Assembly: GCA_039025395.1 (NCBI GenBank)
Contig: JBCCOK010000014.1
Location: 1-64,000 of the forward strand
DNA length: 64,000 nucleotides
From: Hoeflea_A sp039025395
GTDB taxonomy: Bacteria; Pseudomonadota; Alphaproteobacteria; Rhizobiales; Rhizobiaceae
Reading direction: 5' to 3'
The position numbers and the translations under genes are program-made. Below the pieces are notes generated by a model. The model was given only the letters and a program-made list of their open reading frames with translations. It was not told where the DNA came from and made no database searches. Shown here one piece after another: positions 7,956 through 15,666 of the stretch (the stretch's first letter is position 1; every line of letters begins with the position of its first letter).

Positions 7956-8924
7956 TTATCCGGAAGCTACACTGCCTTTGGGAACGATCTCGTAGCCGGC
8001 TTCTTCCGGCTCGTCGTCAGTCATTTGCGCTGGAAATCCGGGGGCGGCGACCTCCAGACCTGTCGCCTCCTCAAGACGGCGAATGATGTTGGGCGAGAAT
8101 TCGCGCGGACCGTAGCGGTTTTCCCCGTCCTTGAAGATCTCGATCATCAGGGGGTTAACCTCAAGCGGAACATTGCACCGATCTGCCACCTTCTGAAACA
8201 GGCCGATATCCTTGGAAACAAGGTCCATTGTAAAATTGATGTCCCGCGAGCCGTTCAGGATCACCTGGCTTTCGGTCTCGTGAACGAAGGAATTGCCGGA
8301 TGAGATCCTGATTGCCTCATAGGCCGTGTTCAGATCAAGGCCGGCTGCCTTCGACGTTACAAGGGCTTCGCTCAGGGTAATAAGGTTGGCGGTGGCAAGA
8401 TAGTTGGTGACGACTTTCAGGATCGATGCGGATCCAAGCGGGCCGGTATGCAGAATGCGGCGGCCCATGGTTTTAAGGAGCGGCAGGATACTTTCGAACG
8501 TTTCACGGTCGCAACCGGCGAAAATCGCTATGTTGCCCGTTGCGGCGCGGTGGCAGCCGCCGGAAACCGGGCAATCAACCGGCGCGGCACCGGCTTCAAG
8601 CACCAAAGCGCCTAGCCGCTTGACCTCCGCCTCATCGGTGGTCGACATCTCGGCCCATATTTTGCCCGTTGAGAGGCCGGCGAGAATGCCGTCTTCTGCC
8701 TCCATGACCGCAGCTGATGCAGCCGGGCTCGGCAGGCAGGTCACGATGATATCGCAGCCTTGCGCCATCTCTTTCGGGCTGTCAGCCCAGTGTGCGCCGG
8801 CATCCAGAAAAGGCTGAGCCACGGAGCGATCGAGGTCACGTACCATCAAATCGATGCCGTTACGCAAGAGACTGCCTGCAAGTTTACCGCCGACATTGCC
8901 AAGACCGATGAAGCCGACTTTCAT
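7956..8924 (-). CDS. NAD(P)-dependent beta-hydroxyacid dehydrogenase (3-hydroxyisobutyrate dehydrogenase family)
   Basis: A 322-residue enzyme. The dinucleotide-binding motif GLGNVGG is at 7-13, the substrate-binding loop CPVSGGCHRAATG at 118-130, and the catalytic Lys170 with Asn174 lies in KVVTN. The family includes 3-hydroxyisobutyrate, tartronate-semialdehyde (GarR) and L-threonate (LtnD) enzymes, all oxidising or reducing beta-hydroxy acids. It is about 25 residues longer than typical members because of an acidic C-terminal tail (DDEPEEAGYE). It begins 15 bases after the upstream enolase-superfamily gene and is the last gene of the four-gene catabolic operon, so its substrate is probably a sugar-acid breakdown product; this is inferred from context. 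Confidence 0.88.
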   Translation of the reverse strand: MKVGFIGLGNVGGKLAGSLLRNGIDLMVRDLDRSVAQPFLDAGAHWADSPKEMAQGCDIIVTCLPSPAASAAVMEAEDGILAGLSTGKIWAEMSTTDEAEVKRLGALVLEAGAAPVDCPVSGGCHRAATGNIAIFAGCDRETFESILPLLKTMGRRILHTGPLGSASILKVVTNYLATANLITLSEALVTSKAAGLDLNTAYEAIRISSGNSFVHETESQVILNGSRDINFTMDLVSKDIGLFQKVADRCNVPLEVNPLMIEIFKDGENRYGPREFSPNIIRRLEEATGLEVAAPGFPAQMTDDEPEEAGYEIVPKGSVASG

Positions 8925-8939
8925 GGGATGTACCTCACA

Positions 8940-10148
8940 CTAGCGTAGCGGTTGCGTTTCCATTGTCAGGTGAAGGATATTGCCTTCATAGGGGTTTGAC
9001 CTGGCAACTTCGAGGTCCAGTTCGACCCCTAGCCCGGGTTCAGAAGGCGGAATCACATAACCGTCCCGCCACTGCGGCGGCTTGGTCAGCAGTTCGGCGT
9101 GAAAGCCGTCCCACTTTTGGATGCTCTCGAGAATAAGGAAGTTCGGAGAGCAGGCGGCGAGCTGTATGTTTGCCGCGCCGACGATGGGACCGCAATAAAG
9201 ATGCGGCGCGATCTGCGCGTAGTGGGTCTCGGCCATGGCGGCGATTTTCTTCGCCTCAAGCAGCCCGCCGACCCGTCCAAGGTCCATCTGCAGGATCGAT
9301 GCGGCTCCGGTCTCCAGAACACGGGCGAATTCGTATTTTGTACAGAGCCGTTCGCCCGTCGAGATGGGAATGGAAGTGGCGCGGGCCACTTCCGCCATGC
9401 GCTCGGGCATTTCGGGCGGCACCGGTTCTTCGAACCACAGCGGGTCATAGGCTTCGAGCCGGCGAGCCATGCGTTTTGCGCCTGAAACGGTGAACTGCCC
9501 GTGCGTTCCGAAAAGCAGGTCGGCGCGTGTGCCTACGGCTTCGCGGATGCGTTTGCAGAAGAGCTCCGAGCGTTCAAGATCGTCAAGGCTCGGCTGGTGG
9601 CCGTCATAGACCGTATAGGGACCGGCAGGATCGAATTTGATTGCAGTGAAGCCTTCGTCCACCCAGTAGAGTGCGATCTCGGCGGCGATGTCCGGATCGT
9701 TGTAGACATTGGGCTTGTCCGGATCCGGGTACACATGTTCGTCGCCGGGCGGATAGAGGTAGGTATAGGTGCGCAGTTTTTCATGCACCAGGCCGCCGAG
9801 CAATTGGTAGACGGGTTTGTCTGCAGCTTTGCCAATGATGTCCCAACAAGCCATCTCCAGCGCGCTCAGCACTCCCATCACGCTGACGTCGGGGCGAAGG
9901 GTATAGCCGGCCCCGTAGGTGGCGCGCCAAAGCCGCTCGACATGGTGCGGGTCCTCGCCGTCAAAGATGCGAGCGAAGACATCCCTCGCCATTTCGGCAA
10001 CGACATGCGGGCTGAACGTGGCGTTGTAGATTTCGCCGACGCCGCTGATGCCGCAGGCCGTTTCGAGCCGCACGAAGACAAAGTAGCGGCCGCCGCGTGA
10101 TGGCGGCGGGTTGCCAACCACATAGGTTTCTATCGACTGGAGTTTCAT
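8940..10148 (-). CDS. Enolase-superfamily (mandelate racemase/muconate lactonizing) protein with an atypical metal site
   Basis: A 402-residue protein with the N-terminal capping domain and a C-terminal barrel of the mandelate racemase/muconate lactonizing family, closest in style to galactonate-dehydratase-like members. Aligned on family spacing, it keeps Lys171, His216 (THGQ), Glu240, Glu266, Asp289 and His316, but residue 214, where the first metal-ligand Asp normally sits (DFHGR in galactonate dehydratase as I recall it), is Gly in LLFGTHGQ. The enzyme may bind metal differently or have another function. It follows the 373-residue homologue by 36 bases in the same operon. The substrate is unknown, probably an acid sugar. 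Confidence 0.85.
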   Translation of the reverse strand: MKLQSIETYVVGNPPPSRGGRYFVFVRLETACGISGVGEIYNATFSPHVVAEMARDVFARIFDGEDPHHVERLWRATYGAGYTLRPDVSVMGVLSALEMACWDIIGKAADKPVYQLLGGLVHEKLRTYTYLYPPGDEHVYPDPDKPNVYNDPDIAAEIALYWVDEGFTAIKFDPAGPYTVYDGHQPSLDDLERSELFCKRIREAVGTRADLLFGTHGQFTVSGAKRMARRLEAYDPLWFEEPVPPEMPERMAEVARATSIPISTGERLCTKYEFARVLETGAASILQMDLGRVGGLLEAKKIAAMAETHYAQIAPHLYCGPIVGAANIQLAACSPNFLILESIQKWDGFHAELLTKPPQWRDGYVIPPSEPGLGVELDLEVARSNPYEGNILHLTMETQPLR

Positions 10149-10184
10149 TGTCCGTTCCGTTGCTTTGGCCGCGCATCATGCGCG

Positions 10185-11306
10185 CTAATCGAGAGCGCTG
10201 CGCTCATACCGGGATCTTTCAAGCCACAGAGGATTGATTTCCACGCCCCAGCCCGGAGCGTCCGAAAGCGTGACACCGCCATTGGAGACAGTAAAGGGAC
10301 TGTTGAGAAAAAGATCCTGCTGCCAGGGGTAGTAATCCGCTCCTTCAATGGAGAATTCGAGATAGGGACCGGCATTGGGAATAGCCTTCAAAAAGTGCAT
10401 CGTGAAAAGCGTCACCATCGAAAGGTTGGCCGCGTGCGGCGTGCAGACAAGGCCGGCTTCTTCCGCCATTTTTGCCACCCGCATGAGACGCGTGAGCCCG
10501 CCGATATAGCAGATGTCGGGTTGGGTCACGTTGATGGCTCGCATATCGATCATCCGCTTCCAAGTTGAAAGATCGCAGTCCTGTTCGCCGCCTGTCACGT
10601 CAAGGGAGAGTGCATCGGTGACCTGTTTCGTCTGCTCCAGATCCCAATAGGGGCAGGGCTCTTCGAAATGGCATACCCCGTGATCCTGAAGAAAATGACC
10701 CACCTCAATCGCCTTGGCAGCGCTGTAGCAACTGTTGGCGTCTACCAGGAGTGCTGCCCCGTCGCCGAGTGCGCGACGGACCTCCGGTACAATCGCTTCG
10801 GTGCGGCCCGGCCATTCGTCGCGATCATGCCCGCATTCGCTGCCGACCCGAAATTTGAATGCGTCAAATCCGTCCCGGTCGCGCAATTCAGCGAGACGGG
10901 CAGCCTCATCTTCGGGTCGGATGTCACGGCGCATGCTGGACGCGTAGGCGCGCAGCCAGCCGTCGCTGCCACCGATCAGTGAGCAAACCGGCTTTTCCTG
11001 CTTCTTGGCGGCCCAGTCCCATAGGGCCGTATCCAAACCAGCCAGTGCTCGGCGCAGGTAGGATCCGGGAAACTTGTGCTCGCGTTCCACAATCACGTCG
11101 ACAAGGCTATCAATATCAATGGCACTGTGCCCGAGAGCCCAGGGCGCAATCTGGCGATGGAACACCGTCGCGGTGATGTCGGCATTATAGGTCGACATTT
11201 GGCCCCAGCCCGTGCTGCCGTCTTCGACCGTGACCCGGACAAATCCGACAAATTCATTGCTGAAGGTTTCAAGGCCAGTGATTTTCAATGGATCGGGCTG
11301 CGACAT
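10185..11306 (-). CDS. Enolase-superfamily (mandelate racemase-type) dehydratase or isomerase
   Basis: A 373-residue member of the mandelate racemase branch with an intact active site: Lys151-x-Arg153 (FKFRVG), metal ligands Asp189 (LLVDAN), Glu215 (FEEP) and Glu241 (GGEQ), and the Asp264/His291 dyad. The spacings 26, 26, 23 and 27 match the canonical set. Such enzymes abstract a proton next to a carboxylate and then dehydrate, epimerise or cycloisomerise sugar acids; the specificity is not predictable here. The start ATG shares one base with the stop of the GMC oxidoreductase gene (TAATG), so translation is probably coupled. It is only distantly similar to the next gene, so the pair is not a recent duplication. 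Confidence 0.87.
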   Translation of the reverse strand: MSQPDPLKITGLETFSNEFVGFVRVTVEDGSTGWGQMSTYNADITATVFHRQIAPWALGHSAIDIDSLVDVIVEREHKFPGSYLRRALAGLDTALWDWAAKKQEKPVCSLIGGSDGWLRAYASSMRRDIRPEDEAARLAELRDRDGFDAFKFRVGSECGHDRDEWPGRTEAIVPEVRRALGDGAALLVDANSCYSAAKAIEVGHFLQDHGVCHFEEPCPYWDLEQTKQVTDALSLDVTGGEQDCDLSTWKRMIDMRAINVTQPDICYIGGLTRLMRVAKMAEEAGLVCTPHAANLSMVTLFTMHFLKAIPNAGPYLEFSIEGADYYPWQQDLFLNSPFTVSNGGVTLSDAPGWGVEINPLWLERSRYERSALD

Positions 11307-12925
11307 TATCTGGCATCTTCCAGAATGAGGTCGGCACCGCGCTGAGCGAGCATGATCGTTGGCGCATTGGTGTTGCCGGACGTGATGTTGGGAAAAGCGG
11401 ATGCATCGACGACGCGCAGACGCTCGATCCCATGAACCCGGAGTCGTGAATCCAGAACAGAGTCGTTTGCGCTTGTACCCATCCTGCAGGTGGACGTCGG
11501 GTGGTAGACCGTTGCGGCACGTTGTTTGAAGTCTTCAAGCACTTCGCTATCGCTCATGATGCAGGGGTCGGCCTGGCGCGGAACCTTGATCAAATTGCCC
11601 ATGGAGGGCGTTTTGATAAGCTGCGCAAGCAAGCGCGCACCCCGGATCGCGGCGTCCCGATCCTCATTGGTTGTCAAAGAATGGGGGGATATCTTTGGCT
11701 GTTGATAGGGGTCCGATGAAGCGATCTCGATGCGCCCCCGGCTGGTCGGCCGGCATGGCTGGAACGAAAGCAGGAAACCAGGCTCTGGATCGATCTGCGG
11801 CTTGTTTCCACCACCGGTCGAGTAGGTTGCCGGGTTGCAATAGATCTGCATGTCAGCATGCGGTGCGCTCGGGTTTGACCGGACAAACCCTCCGCACTGG
11901 TTGATCCCCAGGCTCAGCATGCCACGGCGGGTAAGTGCATACTGCATGGCTGCTGCGATACGGCTCGGCCAGGACCGGAGTCTGTTGTTCAGAGTAGGCG
12001 TGGTGGCCTCATAGTAGTAGTTGATGGCCAGATGATCCTGCAGGCCACCGCCAACTTCCGGCAGATGCGCGCGCACACCGATTCCGTTTGCCTTTAGCAG
12101 CTCTGCCGGTCCCAAACCCGATAGCTGAAGAAGCTGTGGCGAATTCACCGCGCCGCCGCTGACGATCACTTCGCGGTTTGCAGCCGCATGAAACAGCTCG
12201 TTGTCGCGTCGATAGCGGACCCCGGTTGCTCTTTTGCCGTCGAACTCGATCTGCTCGACCATGGCGCTTTTGACGACTCTGAGGTTCGCACGTCTGAGCG
12301 CCGGGCGCAGAAAGGCATCCGAAGCGGAGCAGCGCCAGCCGCTGCGAGTCGTATTATGGAAAATGGTCAATCCTTCGCGATTGTCTCCATTGAGGTCAGC
12401 CGTTGTCGGCCAGCCCGCTTCCCGTGCAGCCTTAAGGAAATGTGCGGTGACAGGATGGGCCTGGTCGTACTCGTTTGTTACCCAAAGGGCCCCGTTTCCA
12501 GAGGTTTCGGTCTTACCGTTGCGACGTTTGGCCTTTGTTTCGGTTCGTTCGAAAACAGTTTGCACAGTGTCCCATGACCAGCCATTCGCGCCGCTTTCGG
12601 CCCAGTCGTCAAAGTCATGGGGCAGGCCACGGCAATACACCATGGCGTTGATCGAACTGGACCCGCCAATGACCTTGCCGCGCGGCCAATAGGCGCAGCG
12701 CCCGTTCAATTCGGGATCGGCCTCGGCGTTGTAACACCAGTTGACCGATGGATCCATGAACGTGAAACCGTAGCCGATCGGAACGCGGATCTTCAGTTTC
12801 CGGTCCGATCCACCCGCTTCGATCAGAAGCACGGAATAGCGGCCACAACGCGTCAGCCTGTCCGCCAGCACACAACCGGCAGATCCTGCTCCAACGACAA
12901 CAAAATCAAAGACATCTGCGGCCAT
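11306..12925 (-). CDS. GMC-family FAD-dependent oxidoreductase (choline dehydrogenase-like)
   Basis: A 539-residue flavoprotein. The FAD-binding motif VVVGAGSAGCVLADRL lies at the N-terminus, the GMC signature PRGKVIGGSSSINAMVY around residues 75-92, and the catalytic His/Asn region is VYHPTSTCRMG and GNTNAPTIMLAQRGADLI near the C-terminus. GMC enzymes oxidise alcohols or the anomeric carbon of sugars; relatives annotated choline dehydrogenase are often polyol or alcohol dehydrogenases. ATG 12925 has AGGA 10 bases upstream and starts right at the Rossmann fold, unlike the longer frame to 12997. It is the first gene of the catabolic operon and lies divergent to a LysR regulator. Without bet genes nearby, choline is unlikely as substrate. 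Confidence 0.92.
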   Translation of the reverse strand: MAADVFDFVVVGAGSAGCVLADRLTRCGRYSVLLIEAGGSDRKLKIRVPIGYGFTFMDPSVNWCYNAEADPELNGRCAYWPRGKVIGGSSSINAMVYCRGLPHDFDDWAESGANGWSWDTVQTVFERTETKAKRRNGKTETSGNGALWVTNEYDQAHPVTAHFLKAAREAGWPTTADLNGDNREGLTIFHNTTRSGWRCSASDAFLRPALRRANLRVVKSAMVEQIEFDGKRATGVRYRRDNELFHAAANREVIVSGGAVNSPQLLQLSGLGPAELLKANGIGVRAHLPEVGGGLQDHLAINYYYEATTPTLNNRLRSWPSRIAAAMQYALTRRGMLSLGINQCGGFVRSNPSAPHADMQIYCNPATYSTGGGNKPQIDPEPGFLLSFQPCRPTSRGRIEIASSDPYQQPKISPHSLTTNEDRDAAIRGARLLAQLIKTPSMGNLIKVPRQADPCIMSDSEVLEDFKQRAATVYHPTSTCRMGTSANDSVLDSRLRVHGIERLRVVDASAFPNITSGNTNAPTIMLAQRGADLILEDAR

Positions 12926-12961
12926 TGCGCTTGATTCCTGTTTCGCGCCAGTTTCAAGGGT

Positions 12962-12997
12962 GATAAGGCTATAATCAAACGAAGCTTTATCGGTCAA
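12962..12997 (-). promoter_or_regulatory. Putative promoter and operator of the GMC/enolase operon
   Basis: The intergenic region between the GMC gene and the LysR gene contains an inverted repeat, GATAAGGCT (12962-12970) and AGCTTTATC (12983-12991), with one mismatch and a 12-base spacer. On the minus strand TTGACC (12997-12992) and TATAGC (12973-12968), 18 bases apart, could form a promoter that the repeat overlaps. This fits control by the divergent LysR protein but is only a pattern match. Confidence 0.4.
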
Positions 12998-13031
12998 AGA
13001 CCAAAGTATTTTTGTCGCTGGGAGAAGAGCG

Positions 13032-13949
13032 ATGACCTACCAATTGCCACCAGTCGCCTGGCTGCGCGCTTTCGAAGCAGCTGCCCGGCATTCAAGTTTT
13101 GCCGCAGCGGCTGGTGAACTCAATATGACGCCGGCGGCTGTCAGTCATCAGATCCGTTCGCTTGAAAAGAAAATCGGCTTTGGATTGTTTGAGCGTTTGC
13201 CGCGGGGTGTTCGATTGACGGACATGGGTGCGGCCTATGTCCCTGCAGTGCGAAAAGCCTTTGAAGATCTTTCGGTTGCCACCATGGGCATCTTCGGATC
13301 GATCGGCGAACGCATGTTAAGAATACGGGTACCGATTTCCTACGCCACACTTGTTCTTGTGCCGCGTTTGCCGGCGTTTCGCGAGGCGTATCCCGGCATT
13401 GAATTGCAACTTTGTACGACGATCTGGGGCGATGGGCTCAACGCGGAGTCCGTTGATGTCGATATCCGCTATGGCAACGGAAACTGGCCGGATCAGCTTG
13501 ATCGTGCCGGCGGATGCGAAAAGATCAGCGACGAGGCGGCTGTTGTTGTCTGCAGCAAGGATTATGCGGCAGGTCTTGGCAACGGAGCGGGGCTGAATGA
13601 GTTTTGTCTCGGCAGCATTATCGAGATCATGGGTTGCGAAGGGATGTGGGACGATCTGATGCAGCTGCACGGCCTCCATACAAGACGCAATTCAGCGGGC
13701 ATCAAGTCAGATACTTCGCTCATTGCGCTTGAATATGCGGTTGCGGGCAGGGGGTCGGTTCTCGTTATGGATGCGTTTGCGCAGCCCTATCTGGATGCTG
13801 GCCGCCTGGTCCGGCCGGTCGATGCGCGGCTGCCGAGCACACAGGCCCATTATGTGATGCGGCGCAGCGGCAGTCAGAACGCACCGGAAGCGCTGCTTTT
13901 CACCGAATGGCTGCTCGACAGTGTCCGAGACGACATCACGAGCCTTTAA
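13032..13949 (+). CDS. LysR-family transcriptional regulator (GcvA-like)
   Basis: A 305-residue regulator. The N-terminal winged helix-turn-helix (PVAWLRAFEAAARHSSFAAA through TPAAVSHQIRSLEKKIG) has the wording typical of the GcvA subgroup, followed by a periplasmic-binding-like effector domain. AGAAGAG precedes the ATG. It is transcribed away from the GMC/enolase operon across about 106 bases, the classical arrangement for a LysR activator and its target, so it probably senses an intermediate of that pathway. Its 3' end overlaps the convergent small secreted-protein gene by 14 bases. Confidence 0.92.
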   Translation: MTYQLPPVAWLRAFEAAARHSSFAAAAGELNMTPAAVSHQIRSLEKKIGFGLFERLPRGVRLTDMGAAYVPAVRKAFEDLSVATMGIFGSIGERMLRIRVPISYATLVLVPRLPAFREAYPGIELQLCTTIWGDGLNAESVDVDIRYGNGNWPDQLDRAGGCEKISDEAAVVVCSKDYAAGLGNGAGLNEFCLGSIIEIMGCEGMWDDLMQLHGLHTRRNSAGIKSDTSLIALEYAVAGRGSVLVMDAFAQPYLDAGRLVRPVDARLPSTQAHYVMRRSGSQNAPEALLFTEWLLDSVRDDITSL

Positions 13950-14322
13950 CGTCGACATTGAGGCTGACGCGATTTGATTCGAGTATCTGGCCGCCAGAGT
14001 CGTATTTGACGAAGACCTGCAGGTCGTATTTACGCGGCTGGCGCGCGATTACCGAAACCTTGATCTGCTTGTTCTTCTCGACCCAGATAACCGGAAAACA
14101 AACAGGTCCGACGCCTGACCAGATGAAGCAGGCCTGGGTTATCTCGACATCCGTTGTCGTCTTGACCGAGATATCGACCCAGTAGCGCTGGCCGACACGC
14201 ATGACGTTGTTCGTGTGTACACGCTCGATGACCACGTCGGCTGCGGGCGCCGGGGAAGTGAGCCCGAATGCAAGCATAAGAAACGCAGACAAGACCATAA
14301 GACGCGCGCTGTGGAACTTCAT
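13936..14322 (-). CDS. Small secreted protein of unknown function
   Basis: A 128-residue protein that I do not recognise. It has an N-terminal signal peptide (MVLSAFLMLAFGLTSPAPAAD) and a mature part predicted to be mostly beta (VIERVHTNNVMRVGQRYWVD, ISVKTTTDVEITQACF). Two Cys residues, in QACFIWSG and GPVCFPV, could form a periplasmic disulfide. ATG 14322 is preceded by AAGGGGGATACCA, a good ribosome site, so the longer frame to 14421 is unnecessary. It lies downstream of oxyR on the same strand with 114 bases between and ends inside the convergent LysR gene. No functional inference is safe; an Ig-like or adhesin-type fold is one possibility. Confidence 0.75.
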   Translation of the reverse strand: MKFHSARLMVLSAFLMLAFGLTSPAPAADVVIERVHTNNVMRVGQRYWVDISVKTTTDVEITQACFIWSGVGPVCFPVIWVEKNKQIKVSVIARQPRKYDLQVFVKYDSGGQILESNRVSLNVDVKGS

Positions 14323-14436
14323 TGGTATCCCCCTTGATGTTGACCGACGCGACCCTTGCATATTGCGGCTCAAAGGCAAACATGCAATCGGGACGAAGAC
14401 TAGCCGGTCTTCCGCGCCCACTGCATGTTTTCCTTC

Positions 14437-15387
14437 TCAGGAGGGAGACATCACATCCAAATCAGACTTGGCTTGGAAAGCGTTGTTTTGCGCACGCAAG
14501 GTTTCCGCTGACTGCCGGACAATATCTGCGATCTTGGTGAGTTGTTCCGCCAAAGGAGTCGATTTTCGCCAAATCATGCCAATTGTTCGTGTCGGTTTCG
14601 GTTTCTTGAACCGTGTAGCAGACACATTCGCGGATTTCGTTTCGACGGCGACCGCCATCTCCGGAATGAGTGTCACGCCGATGCCGGCACCAACCATCTG
14701 CACAAGAGTGGACAGGGAGCTGCCATCCAGCAGTTCGCGCGGCAAAGCCGAGCGCATATTGCAAAATGACAGCGCCTGATCGCGAAAGCAGTGGCCCTCT
14801 TCTAGAAGCAGCAGCCGCATTTCGCGCAAGCTGTCCCGGTCGGGCACCGGCTTATCGACGTCGGCACTCGGCCGCACAAGGACAAACTCTTCGGAAAAGA
14901 GGGGCACCTCGACAAAGGCCGGTTCGGAGACGGGGAGCGCAACGATTGCCGTGTCCAGCCGCCCATCTATCAGATCTTCGATGAGCTTCGCGGTCAGTGT
15001 TTCACGCACATGGATCTCCAGCCCGTCATAGGCGTGAGTGAGGTTGCCGATAATCGTCGGCAGCAGGTAGGGTGCAACCGTTGGAATAACGCCAATGCGC
15101 AACTGACCGATAAGACTTGATTGGGATGCGCGGGCGATATCCTCAAGATCATTGACGGATCTGAGAATCTCGCGGGCGCGGACAGCGAATTGCTCGCCAA
15201 ACCCGGTAAGGCGGACATCGCGAGCGCCGCGCTCGAACAGGTCGACGGCGAGTGTCGCTTCGAGTTCCTTGATCTGCATCGATAAGGCCGGCTGCGACAC
15301 GGAACAAGACTCTGCTGCGCGGCCGAAATGACCGTGGCGCGCAAGCGCATCAAAGTAACGAAGCTGTTTGAGCGTCACGTTTATCAT
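14437..15387 (-). CDS. oxyR: Hydrogen peroxide-sensing regulator OxyR
   Basis: A 316-residue LysR regulator. The motif EEGHCFRDQALSFC carries Cys200 and Cys209, matching the redox pair (Cys199/Cys208) that forms the activating disulfide in E. coli OxyR. The N-terminal DNA-binding domain LKQLRYFDALARHGHFGRAA is also OxyR-like. It is divergent from katG, its usual target. The start could be ATG 15387 or GTG 15378; the latter gives the same N-terminal length as E. coli OxyR, and neither has a clear ribosome site. The start region overlaps a TTATCATAA element, so autoregulation is plausible. Confidence 0.93.
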   Translation of the reverse strand: MINVTLKQLRYFDALARHGHFGRAAESCSVSQPALSMQIKELEATLAVDLFERGARDVRLTGFGEQFAVRAREILRSVNDLEDIARASQSSLIGQLRIGVIPTVAPYLLPTIIGNLTHAYDGLEIHVRETLTAKLIEDLIDGRLDTAIVALPVSEPAFVEVPLFSEEFVLVRPSADVDKPVPDRDSLREMRLLLLEEGHCFRDQALSFCNMRSALPRELLDGSSLSTLVQMVGAGIGVTLIPEMAVAVETKSANVSATRFKKPKPTRTIGMIWRKSTPLAEQLTKIADIVRQSAETLRAQNNAFQAKSDLDVMSPS

Positions 15388-15445
15388 AACAAAATCTGGT
15401 TTCCAGTTTCAGTTATCATAAGCGTACCTTATTTCTCTGATCAGA
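15381..15445. promoter_or_regulatory. oxyR-katG intergenic regulatory elements
   Basis: Two copies of the near-palindrome TTATCATAA lie at 15381-15389 and 15413-15421, their starts 32 bases apart (three helical turns), followed by a perfect 10-bp palindrome TCTGATCAGA at 15436-15445. The arrangement suggests a multi-turn binding site for a LysR tetramer such as OxyR between the divergent genes. The bases do not match the E. coli OxyR consensus closely, so this is a candidate only. Confidence 0.4.
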
Positions 15446-15666
15446 AATTTCAACTTAAAACAATTAAAAACTTCTGCTAGCGTTGCCATATGTTGGGTGG
15501 TGGTTGACGCAAGGCCTACAACGCATCCAAGCGGTCTCCTGTTATCAGGATCGGCGCTGGAAACCGGCACTGAGCAAACCAAGTGCCGACCGTGGTAGGC
15601 CAATTTTAAATGGCGAAGTTTCGCTGCTCAAACGCTATGGAACAGAAGCCTGGAATGGAGAAATAA

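Noticed and set aside
11306..12925. Choline dehydrogenase (betA) for betaine synthesis
   Set aside because: There is no betB, betI or choline transporter nearby; the operon partners are sugar-acid-type enzymes.
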